From Lepidodermella squamata (Eukaryota; Gastrotricha), in the NCBI GenBank assembly GCA_047495785.1, contig JBLDXI010000004.1, positions 1,984,001 to 2,048,000 on the forward strand: a DNA stretch of 64,000 nt, written 5' to 3'. This document shows positions 10,798-21,020 of the stretch, piece by piece. The translations under genes were made by a program, and so were the position numbers. The notes beneath the pieces are model-generated. The model ran no database searches and was not told the DNA's origin. It saw only the letters and a list, made by a program, of their open reading frames with translations. How positions within the stretch are numbered: position 1 is the stretch's first letter; every line of letters begins with the position of its first letter.

Positions 10798-13700
10798 AGG
10801 TCTTCGCTGCCTTGGGACGCAAGAACCAGGCTGGGACCAGGTTACATTCGAGAGGCACGATACGACAGCATTTCCTCGAAGCTTGAAATTCTGGTTGCAT
10901 AGTATGGTTCGAGTGGCCCCGACGCTCGATAGACCAGCAGATACGATGCCGTTTGGTATCGAGGGTGGCGGTCCACAAACTGTATACGATAATTTGTTAG
11001 AAGAATGAAGAATCGACAATGAGGGGAAAATGAGTCACCTGCTGCTTCACAGCTACCAGTCGCAGACCAGCTGCCGTTTGCTTGGCACTGACTTGTTCCC
11101 TGGCCAATGACTTTGAAGCCTGGATTGCAGACCAACGTCATTGTGGACAAGTAAGATGTCGATCTGTTGGAGCTCGTCAAATATCCATTACTCAGTACAG
11201 GAGCGGGGCCACAGTCTTGATATCAAGCTTGAAATATCAGTTTAGAAGAGCTTTTGTTACTTACTTAATGGGTTACACCTTCCGTTTATCACCGGTCGAA
11301 ATGGAGGTACGCACGTGGCGATTGAGACAGCAGAGGACGAATAGGTGTAACCAGGGTTGCATTTCACGCTAACAGCCCCTCCTCTTTCAACTGCAGTTCC
11401 AGGCCTTAGAACTGCACCGGTATCTTCCGATGTTTCCGGGTCCACTCGGGTCACAAATCCCGCCGACACGTTAGGCACAGGGCAAGACTGCTCGGGTGCA
11501 CTTGTCTGGCTGCGAACATCTGTGTTGTTCGAAATCCAATCGAGAACTTTGCAGACTCTGCTGTAGATGCCAGGAATATATCCGGTGCAAAACGCATCGC
11601 CATTCGAAATTATGCCAAGCAAGTAAATCTGTCTCGATTTTAAGCACATGAGAGGGCCGCCAGAATCCCCGGAGCAAACGTCGCTGCTGCCCTCGGCGGC
11701 TAGGCACATTTTCGAGTCGGTGATGGTGACAGATTCCGAACGGCTGCGGGAATACTCGAGCGAGCAATTTCGGTACGATCGAACTTGAAGATTCAGCTTC
11801 CTCGGAGTCTCAGACAATGTAGCTGAAATATCAGAAAGCATTTATTAGACTATGTAACAACGCCGGAATTGTCCTTATACAGCATTCATTCTAAAAGGGC
11901 TCATTATGAAGGGATGATTATGAACTAGCAATGAACGTGAATAAACCGTTTCCAAATCCTATATATTTCTTTTCTACCCTGGCTTGATCTAAATTTGACA
12001 ATGGGATAAATTGTACGGGTTCGACTTTACGTAGATAGAAGGGTGAAGTTAGGACCCACTCAAGCTCATTGTTCATAATCGGACTACCACTTTCTGTAGT
12101 GGAAATGATAGAAATGGGTCCATATTATAAGCTGGGATATGTTCTTCCCCGTAGCCACCGTTAAAAAATTTTTCATTGGTTTAGCATGTCGTTAAACCAA
12201 TGAATAATAATGGTTTCGGAAGCATTTTTTCGGGATTCTATTATTGAATATGGCTGAAGTGCAAAGGCTGAAATCGTTGCTATTTTGTTTACGAAATTTC
12301 CCCATTTTTTGATACGAAGCGCGAACACGCTTTCTCATTTGGAATGGCGGCTCGAATGACGGTTTAGTGGTTAAGCTATAAAGCTATAAAGTACGTAAAC
12401 AAAACAATTCATCCGAAACTAATAAATAGTTTTTGAACAGTGGCTTTTGTAAACAAATTATTTCACACGGTGATAATATGGACTCGGTCCTATCATTTCC
12501 ACTGCAGAAAGCGGTAGTCCGATCATTGTTGTGGCCGTGGAGCCAAGGCAAAAATACCTATTTTTTGTTATCAAAGAAATATCAAAAAAAAACATTTGAA
12601 CAAAATAGGGATTACAAATTTAGATGAGGCCGACGCCCTGGCCCAGGATAGAACTACTTGGAGACAAACAATTCATAGTTATTTTGGTGAAATTAAAATA
12701 TCAGAGTAAGTGTGAGTTTTTGAGGTGGGTGATCAGGATAGGTAGCTTTCTACCGGTCCTCCTCCGACACTCGGTTCACTTGGCGTGAACAAAATTTAAA
12801 TCACGCCCGGCGAACCGGGTACACCGGAGTGAATTTTATTTTATCATTTATCCTTCCTTGTACTCAATTGTTACTGTTATGTTACTGTTGATCAATTAAT
12901 GAAGGAAAAGATAAAATAAAAAAAATGCTATGCTATGCTACGCTAAGTTTCAAAAATCGCAAAAAGAAGTGATTTGGCGCGGTTTCCGAGACGCTACAAA
13001 GAGGAGATTAGCAAAAGAAATATTTGGTTTGGATGGAAAATAATGACATGATTCATCTCATTGATTTTGAAACGATTAACTTTGCTCCTTATTAGTCTAA
13101 CTTCAGTTTTTCGTGTCAAAAACCTCTTAGTGCGGCGTCCTATCTACGTCACATGAGCATACCAGTTCAGATTTCTTCATAAAGACTCTAGATTTTACAT
13201 ATTTTCATACGCTATGCACTAGGAAAAATGGGAGACTATTTAAAAATAAATTGCTGTGTACGGCATTTATGGTTGTTCGTTCTACACTATAACTAAAGTA
13301 CAGAGGAATTTGAGCATACTGCTTTTAAAGTAACCCCAGCCAACTGCAACCGCTGAGTCGCATCCGTCGATCGAATTGGCGGTGACGGAGTTGGTTCGGC
13401 ACATAGTGGCCGCATCGGGCAAACAAATCGGTTTGATTTGCTGCGAGAATCTGGGAACTGGGGTCGTCAGTCGCAGCAGAGCAAAATCAAAGTCGTAGAA
13501 ATTCTGACTGCCGTTGTAAAGTGGATGCACCAAAGTGGATTCCACGAGAGATTCGTAAGAGCCCGCCTCAAAACGAACATAGACGTTATGGCGACCTATC
13601 AGCGCTTTGATACTGTAAAAATGAAAAATATTACATCGAACGTGTAAATGAACACTTGCACGTACAAAGTCGGAGTCTTGCCGGCATTCCAAACGCAATG

Positions 13701-14001
13701 AGCAGCTGTTATCAGCCATTGCCTCGAGATGAGAGAAGCTCCACAGTAAGACGCTGAAGTTTCGCCACTTTGGTAAATTTCAAGAAAAACCTAGAACAAG
13801 CATCCTGTTTGTTTAGCATTACAATGTTAAATGGAAGCGAACCAGCCACGGAAACTCGTGTGCTCCTGCTGGTTGACTTCCTGTTGATTTCGCCATTTGT
13901 GAAGGGTTCATAACCCCGCATCCGATCGCATTATCTTGAGCAACGACTAATCCAGATACCAGGACAAGAAAGCCGATTATCAAAGCTGTTAGGTAACGCA
14001 T
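10798..14001 (-). CDS. Unit A: secreted trypsin-like serine protease with three C-terminal CCP/sushi modules
   Basis: Six exons (minus): 13843-14001, 13666-13790, 13320-13612, 11265-11822, 11039-11215 and 10798-10979. All are bounded by GT/AG and total 1494 nt, in frame. Residues 1-21 are a signal peptide (MRYLTALIIGFLVLVSGLVVA). The chymotrypsin-fold domain has the histidine box LITAAHC, aspartate in FDFALLRL and serine in SDVCSGDSGGP. The aspartate six residues before the serine predicts cleavage after Lys/Arg. The usual R-IVGG activation site is absent; the region reads AKSTGSQPAGAHEFPWL. Three CCP modules follow: CPVPNVSAG..., CGPAPVLSNG... and CGPPPSIPNG.... Exon 6 ends at a strong CCT|GTAAGT donor, so more sequence follows, most simply the ankyrin exon at 8837-9739. 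Intron 3 holds two repeats. Probable extracellular proteolysis; substrate unknown. Confidence 0.82.
12065..12530. mobile_element. MITE-like inverted repeat in intron 3 of unit A
   Basis: The arm near 12076-12127 (CGGACTACCACTTTCTGTAG, then TGGAAATGATAGAAATGGGT) pairs with 12470-12525 in inverted orientation. A degenerate third arm lies near 46785-46835 (ATATAGACTCAGTTCTATCA). No coding content. A small hairpin, CATTGGTTTAGC...GTTAAACCAATG, sits at 12174-12203 inside. Confidence 0.5.
12720..12940 (+). repeat. SINE-like retroposon copy
   Basis: The section CACGCCCGGCGAACCGGG, then TACACCGGAGTGAATTTT, a TTACTGTTATGTTACTG block and AATGAAGGAAAAGATAAAAT matches, in the opposite orientation, the insertion at 55284-55431, which has a target duplication. 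This copy ends in a short tandem tail of ATGCT words (about 12925-12945). It is probably a SINE or the tail of a LINE; its 5' end is not defined. Confidence 0.5.
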
Positions 14002-14232
14002 TTTGGAAACTTTACAAAAAAGCTATGATAAAGCTACAAACAAAGGCTTGATAAATTCTTCTCCATATACGCGTAAACGTGCAGCCTAAGTATTTTGCAT
14101 ATATTAAGCTTTTATTCGTGTCTTTTTGCATAGTGATATATTACCATCACTATATTACTATTCGTGTTTTTTCTTAGTTTATAATATTGACGGAATACGC
14201 AATAGTCAAAGACCATGTTGGCAATACTCAAA

Positions 14233-14451
14233 CTAGATTATCGTTGAAGATCTCGGAATAGATTGAAAACATCCAGTTAATGTTTGCGCTGCAGCTTGGC
14301 TATTCTGAGGTCGGGCCTCGATCGCTTCGCAACCGGCGACTTCAACCAGTACAGCAAAGCGTGTGTTGTGATTGTAATAACCGCATCGGTCATAGTTCGC
14401 ATGCTGAAACCCGGACTCGTCGATAGCGTCGGCTATGCTTAAATGTATCAT
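14233..14451 (-). other. Short open frame of uncertain status
   Basis: A 72-codon frame with balanced, gene-like composition (for example DESGFQHANYDRCGYYNHNT, then VLVEVAGCEA). Its neighbour is an inverted protease exon fragment. No family recognised and no supporting splice partners, so it may be a lone exon or chance. Confidence 0.15.
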
Positions 14452-14529
14452 TCATCACAGATCGCTTCGCTAATTAGATCCCAGTGACCCCTACACTAGA
14501 ATTTACTAGAGATAGAACGGTATATACCC

Positions 14530-14697
14530 ATATTGGCGGAGCTTCTCTCATCTCGAAGCAATGGCTGATAACAGCTGCGCATTGCGTTTGGAATGCTGGA
14601 GAGACTCCGACTTTGTGCATGGAAGTGTTCATTTACCTCTTTGATGGTATATTTTTCATTGGCATAGTATCAAAGCGCTGATAGGTCGCCATACTCC
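14530..14697 (+). pseudogene. Inverted fragment of a unit-type protease gene (histidine-box exon)
   Basis: On the plus strand, opposite to the neighbouring gene A, the sequence reads IGGASLISKQWLITAAHC, then VWNAGETPTL. The intron and the first bases of the next exon follow (ATCAAAGCGCTGATAGGTCG), stopping abruptly at about 14692. It copies exon 2, intron 2 and the start of exon 3 of the protease genes. The upstream conserved cysteine codon is lost (TATTGGCGGAGC), and there is no gene context on either side. It is a duplicated, inverted, non-functional piece. Confidence 0.75.
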
Positions 14698-15099
14698 CAT
14701 TTTGCCTGAAAGCGGATAACTGATGTAGCCATCGCGAGATGGAATTTTCTCAATTTTGTGTGTAACTTGATTGCCGATTTTAACTTGAGAAGTCCACACT
14801 GAAGAATAGCCTAGAAAAGCCCAGAAAACTCCTAGAAAAAAGAAGCCTAGAAAAATCGATACTATTATTATTATTATTATCTTTATTTCGAAAAATATTC
14901 TATCGTATAAAAATCGGTACAAAAGATTCGTGGTTTCAAAAGGGCACGCAGGCCGCTAACTTTGAACCAATTATTACAATATAAGTATTTTGAGTAGTGC
15001 AACAGAAGGAATAAGGTTTTAGATCAGAAGAATCAGAAGAATCAATAGGAATGAAATTACTACGAATAAATGTACAAAGGATGATTTGTTTGAACACAG

Positions 15100-15465
15100 T
15101 TAGTTATTAGACGGACAGAATTTAGAGAAATCGAGTTTAACAATTTTTGATTTAAAAAAGGTGGATTTGGTAGTAAAGTTGTCAGAGGTAATAAAAACAG
15201 AATCAGGAAGGCTGTTCCAAATAGGCAAGACACGATTTATAGAATAATTTTTAAAAATAGGTTTCGTAGCGTTACGATAGGTTCCGTTAGGTAGGCAAAA
15301 CATAAGGCGATGAGAATGGCCACGAGTATGAGAGTTCACAAGCTCTAGATTTTGAGAGATGGAGGAATCGATTTGATTATTGTAAATTTTAAAAAGAAGA
15401 TAGAGATCCAAGTGAATGCGACGTGTTTCGAGTGAGTCGAGTTTTAAAATACGAAGCCGTTCTTC
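15100..15465 (-). pseudogene. C-terminal domain of the split CR1-like reverse transcriptase
   Basis: It reads REERLRILKLDSLETRRIHL, then DLYLLFKIYN, and later VLPIWNSLPDSV and a stop near 15100. This is the familiar post-polymerase domain of CR1/jockey-type proteins. The frame enters directly from the edge of the palindrome. About 50-60 residues expected between this piece and the RT segment on the far side (24255-24468) are missing. Confidence 0.75.
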
Positions 15466-17483
15466 CCGGACAAAAAAGTTTGAGTAAATTAACATTGTAA
15501 ATTCCTGTAATTTCGGGTATTTTGCAGTTTATTTTGGTATTTTCATGTAAGTAGATCAGGAACCAGCTCAGCGATCCGGAATTCAGCGTTGTAAAACAGG
15601 TTTTGTCGTTTTTCGGCCGAGGAAACTCATGGAAATTCGTGTAAACGCTGAAATTCGGTCATGTAAACTCGTGGATTTTCGTCTTTCAGTTATTTCTTCG
15701 ATGTATTTTCATGGTAACTGTATGATTTCTCGTCTGAAACATCCCCACATGATTTTACATCCTGGAATAGACGTTGTATTCTCATGTAAGTAGATCGAAT
15801 GAATAAAGATATTAATTAATTTTGGAAAATTCAGCCGAAAATCCCTCATTTAGCAGCCGAAATTTTCGACATTGGCTTTACATGAAATTACACGAACAGA
15901 AATGTTACGGAATTTTAAGGATTTCGTCTTATTGTATTTCTGGAGAAAACAGAGTGGTTACACGAAAATACACGGAGTTGAAATGATGAATACGGGCGAT
16001 TTATTGCTCGAATAAACACCATGTAAATTCATGTAGATTGATTGCGAAAGTAAAGCTTTGAACGATGACAAGAGTCTGATAAAATTTAAGTATTTTCGCA
16101 AAAAACGGAGTTTAGGGGATTACAGTTTAAATTATGCGAAAATGTAGGAAAAATCTGGACACAAATATTACATTTTAGTGGATTTTCGTCGAATTTTAAA
16201 ACGCTGCGTTAATAACTCGTGTAGAGTGCACAGTACGTGTGATCAGGCAAATAACAAATTTCGCAGTTTTCCGTGATTTTCCGAATAAAATTACTAGGGC
16301 ACTTCAAATGCTACGGTCTTTCATAAGAAGGCTTCATTTCTGCAGGTTGAATATATGCTAAAAATGAGAAAATTGCATAGAATGCCAATCAGAAAAATAC
16401 CTGATTTTGCCTATTCTTGTCATGTTCACAATTTTTCGAAATTTAAAGCGAAGTTCGGCAGTATCCTATAAATTTCGTATTTTCAATCGGTCGAACTGAG
16501 GTTTTTTGCTCGTTTCGAGGTTTTTGGACACCGGCAATCGACCGAAGTGAAATTTCGACTTGAAACAATCACTGTTCAGGTTCAGGGTAAAAATAGGTGA
16601 TGCTTGATTTCAGCGTACTGTGAAGATCGGGCTTCTTCAAAGTCATAAATTTAGACCTTAAATCACAAATGCGTATCGAGTGACCTATATATTTATTATA
16701 AATTACTCCTTAAATGAATAATTTTTGCGGGTCATCTTCGAGTCGGCTATATTCTCTCCTTCGTTGCTTGTTCAGGCTGTTTTTGTCAATGTCCGATCAG
16801 AACTTTATTGAAAAATCTTGAATCAAATTTTTAATAATGGGAATTCCAACCAAAGCAAACGATTAATCTTGAAAATAATGGGTTTCATTTACAATTAACG
16901 GTAAAATTATTAGCTTGAATTGGAGAAAATTACTGATGATAAATCAATAGAAAAATTGCAGAAAAAGAATTCAGTTATTTACGAAATTCAAGCTTAAATT
17001 CAGGGCTTTTTCCTAAAATAATTTAGTTGTATTCTGCTCAGGGTAAAGTTGGTATGGGATTGAAATGTGGCACAAGGCACAAGTATTGGAACAAAGATAA
17101 TTCAAAATTATGAATTTTCGAAATTATTTTGGATTGGCTAATAAATTTGTTAAGCTGGAAGATCAGGAGAAACAATTCCTATAAATAATAGCCATTTAAA
17201 TTCCACCAGCATATAAAATTAAAATAATAATAATAATAATTTGCCGTGAAAACGATACGCCCATGTGAGCGTTGAGGGCGATTGACCATTAAAAGCCCGA
17301 AGTACCCGGACTAAAAAGTTTCAGCTTGTAAACTCGTGTAAAATGGGGTTAAAACACGTCCTTGTATTTTCATGTAATTTCATGTAGAAATGGAATCGAG
17401 TCCTATGAATTTACATGATCATTTTATTGATTCAGCTCACATGAATTTACATTTAGACCATAATTAGCCGCCGTTCACCCTGC

Positions 17484-17884
17484 GCTTCCACGGAATTACA
17501 CGGAGTTGTGAGTCTGGTTGATTTCGCCGGAAACGTTGGAAAAACTTGTCTTGACTTGCTTCTCCCAGCTGAATCGTCAAACTTGAGTTTCCAACGGAAT
17601 TTCGCCGTTGTAAACCAGTGTAGAAAGTACGGTTCGGATGCGTTCGGATCATCCGAACCTAAAATTTGGGAAAATGAAATTTTTGTGCCGAAGTGTAAGG
17701 GTCCCCCCTGTGGATTTGTCACCCAAGGCGCCGAAATCCGTACCTTTGCCGTCTTCCTACTTTCTACACTGTTGTAAACTCATGTAAGAAGATTCAGCCA
17801 AGAAAAGCAAGTCAAGACAAGTTTTTTCAGCGTTTCCAGCGAAATCAACCAGACTCACAACTCCGTGTAATTCCGTGGAAGCGC
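17484..17884. repeat. Nested inverted repeat inside the left arm
   Basis: CGCTTCCACGGAATTACACG at about 17484 returns in inverted orientation ending at about 17884, with about 95 bp of arm on each side (CTGGTTGATTTCGCCGGAAA). The right arm carries the same nested hairpin at about 22000-22240, shorter because it lacks the 156-bp insertion. Confidence 0.75.
17616..17771. mobile_element. 156-bp hAT-type MITE with 8-bp target duplication
   Basis: The ends are CAGTGTAGAAAGTA and TACTTTCTACACTG, and TTGTAAAC flanks both sides (17608-17615 and 17772-17779). The right arm of the palindrome carries the uninterrupted site with a single TTGTAAAC (complement at about 22095-22110). That gives a natural empty site and proves insertion after the arms were duplicated. 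Confidence 0.88.
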
Positions 17885-18257
17885 AGAGAGATGGCTCAAA
17901 AATATAGTATTTTTCACACAGACTGCGCGAAAATGGCACAAAAAGTCGAGGAACATCGTGTAATTCCGTGTAAGCACGGGCAGAACAGCGCAGAAACAAC
18001 AATTTCCACACAAAATTCGCGAAAATGGGAAAAAAATCGTGAAAAATAGTGTGATAAGCAGAGAATTGGCAGCACGGAAACAGCAAGAGAAAATAGTAAT
18101 TTCAACAGAAATGACGATTTTCGGATCAACGGCATTTTTTATGAAAATATCAAATTTCACAGATTTCGCGAAAAGCACAAAAATAGAGAAAAATCGTTTT
18201 TTTGTCTTATCTTCGGCGCGCTTTTGCGCTCAAATGCGAATCATGTGGCATTCCTAG

Positions 18258-20087
18258 AACAGCCAAAATTCAGTTTAATGTGAACAGCTTCAGTCTGCGG
18301 TTACAACAGAATTCAGCTGAAAATAACGAAAAATGAAGTTATAATCGAAACGTGGCATCGGCGTATGATCACCTGAATTTCAAAATCAGCAACAGTAGCA
18401 ACAATATCATGTCGTGTGCTTAGTCGGCGTCAGCAGCCGGTCTTTTGCAAAATCCCTGAAAATCAACACAATTTAAATTCAGAATGAATCGACAACATCC
18501 GAAAGTTGTTGCTCAATTAGAAAATTTTAGATTAAATTTATAATTAAAATGTGTGGTCTTTTGAAGTAAAATTGCAAAATAACCTAAAGTTTTCTCCAGC
18601 TTGTTGTAGTTCTATTCAGGATCAAAGTCTGGCCCAACCTGATGTAGGGGACCGCAAACTCGGAAATTGCCTGAGCATGAAAATGGCAATAATTTTTTAA
18701 TCAAAAATTGTCTCACCAATTTCCAGAGATTATTCACCTTCATTGCAGTATATTTTCGGGTTCGATCAACGACGCGATCATTCCATAATGCAGTCGTTCG
18801 GGGACATTTGTCCTGAGTGAAAACGTCAATTAATTAAATAATTTAATTAATTTAAGGTGGATTATGGCTCACCACGTTTCAGGAAATGTGTGAGGCTCGG
18901 CGAAATTCTTGGCCATTGCCCACAAACTACAGTGATTCAGAAATTAAATTGAATGTAAATTATGCAAAAACAAAATAATTTTTTTAAACCTTTGCCCTCT
19001 TGAGACATTTTAGATTGGGTCTTACTTTTAGCGGAACCAAATTCAAAAATTTGACTGTGCGGGAACCAAATTTGCGTGTTAGCGGAACCGAATTTGACTG
19101 TGGCGAAACCAAATTTTCAATGGATCTAAAACCACTTTTCGAACCTATTCAAGATGCCATGATTGATCAGCAGAATTCAAAATAAACCATCTTTAAATTC
19201 AGCGTGAAATTCCGTGAAAGGCGCGTTCATCACTATAGAATTCATACTTTGCCCCAATTTCGTAGAAATATTCGATAAGTGACGTTTTGCTCATCTAAAA
19301 TTAGTTTCCGCAAGGTGCGGATTTGGTTCCGCTACAGCAACATTCGGATCCGCAACAAGAAAACTAGGTTCCACTAAAAGATATACTATTCGGTCCACCT
19401 TGTACCGGAACCATAATAATTAGCCATAATAATTAAAAAAATCACCAGGAATTCAACGAAATCTGAAATCTGAAATTGTTCACTTCAGAACTCTTCCTTT
19501 GTAGAATTATTTATATTTAAATTATAGCGCGGAAAGAATTTCCGGAAATTTCAATTTTTTTAATCTAAAAACTGCCTGGGAAGATGAAGAAATCTTAACA
19601 AATTTGTTGCAATATGTTAGCAGCTGAAACCAAATTCTTCTTTATTTTAAAATTCTAATTTCAAAGAGGAATTTTTTCAAATTCAAGAAATAAATTTTTA
19701 GAGAATTTTTTCAAGTCACGTGATTGATATTTGAAATTACGGCTATTTTTATATGCATTTCCGCGAATTGGCGTGGCGTGAAGCCATCGACAGTTATGCC
19801 TTGACTATCCCAAATTCACCTCGAACTATCGGATTCTAACAATATTATGTAACCTCAAAGGTTCAATTTTCATAAATTAAAAATCCCTAAAATATTAAAT
19901 ATTAAATCATACCGCTAAAAAACTTAATTACTTATTAAACAAGAATGTTTAGTCTAAGAAGCTGGCGATGGCGATAGCAAATTTCGAAAACGAATTGCAA
20001 GGTTTGGATCACACGGAAAATGACCTGTTCCAATTCTAGCTCAGTCGCTAATAATCGCCTATCCCTAACTGTAGCCCAGAGTGGCTT
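18258..20087. repeat. Block of about 1.83 kb present only in the left palindrome arm
   Basis: The right arm joins CTCTCAAGC directly to TGTTCTAGG at about 21618-21626, while in the left arm 1830 bp separate them. The block holds no convincing gene. It contains several GCGGAACCAAATT words in both orientations (about 19025-19110 and 19310-19375), so it may be an element or fragment. An insertion in the left arm or a deletion in the right would give the same picture; no clear duplication of more than 2-3 bp is seen at the junctions. Confidence 0.7.
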
Positions 20088-20690
20088 GAGAGTTGATGTC
20101 GGCTCGAAAACATTAACGATTTATCAAAGATAAATTTAGAAATTTAGTCTTGAAGTTAGCAAGGTGAGTTGAGCGTCAAAAACCACGAAGCATAATCGTG
20201 ATAAGAATCCAATCAAATAGTAGCTAAAATTATTTACGTTGCACTTACCTGTCGAAATCATAACTAACTGAGGTAGAAGTAAAAAGTTGGCTTCGAAAAG
20301 CTGGAATTCTCGCGGGCCAATGCCGTAAAATCCGAAAATTGCCGGAAGTCCCGGAACCAACGAGAAGCGGCCAATTAATGAAAACGGGGCAATAAATAAA
20401 TGTCGACAATTATTAACTTTGTCTGCTTACCTTTGACCTCGCAAACCTATGTCGAACAGCCTATTTTTCAATCAAAACGCCAGCAACATGAAATAAAAAG
20501 TTGACCTGATTTTAAACGACGGAAAAAGAGTGAATAGCTGTGTTGTTCTCATTCCGTTGAGTTTGTCCTAAGGCGCACGTGCCAGATGACACGTAACACA
20601 TGGCCCGCTTCAGTTAAAATGAGTTTTTATTACATTTTTATCATTTTTTATCTCTCTCATTTCACATTTAGTAGGAATTTTCTCGGGACA

Positions 20691-21020
20691 TCGTGTAAAT
20701 CCATCCGCAGGTCTATTATTTGCTGGGTACTAGTATAGCCGAAGGCAAGCTCTGAAATGATTTTTTTAAACACAATTCAAGGTTGACGTTTTTCGAGAAT
20801 TTTCCTTGGATTTGGATTGAAACTTAGCTGATTTTTTGCGAGGTTAAATTAAAAATTGCGAAATTAATTGCGCAAATCAAGAACATTTGCTATTAGATAT
20901 TAAGTACTCCTAGTTTGATCAGTGTTAGCCCTGGAATCCAACCGCCTTTCAAAATTATAAAAATAGATTATATCCACATTTTTCCAATTTTTTTACCTCC
21001 TCCTGACACATTTACGTAGG
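20691..21020. other. Spacer at the centre of the giant palindrome
   Basis: Unique sequence of about 330 bp between the arms; the innermost paired words are TTTAGTAGGAATTTTCTC and its complement. No gene or motif recognised. Confidence 0.6.

Noticed and set aside
17453-18257. Several 60-110 codon frames in the palindrome (and their mirror copies at 21625-22254)
   Set aside because: Overlapping frames on both strands of the same repeats; low-complexity composition and no recognisable domain.
15490-18260. CRISPR-like or satellite array of TGTAA words
   Set aside because: Spacing is irregular, both orientations occur, and the units are short and degenerate. The host is an animal genome. It fits transposon subterminal repeats better.
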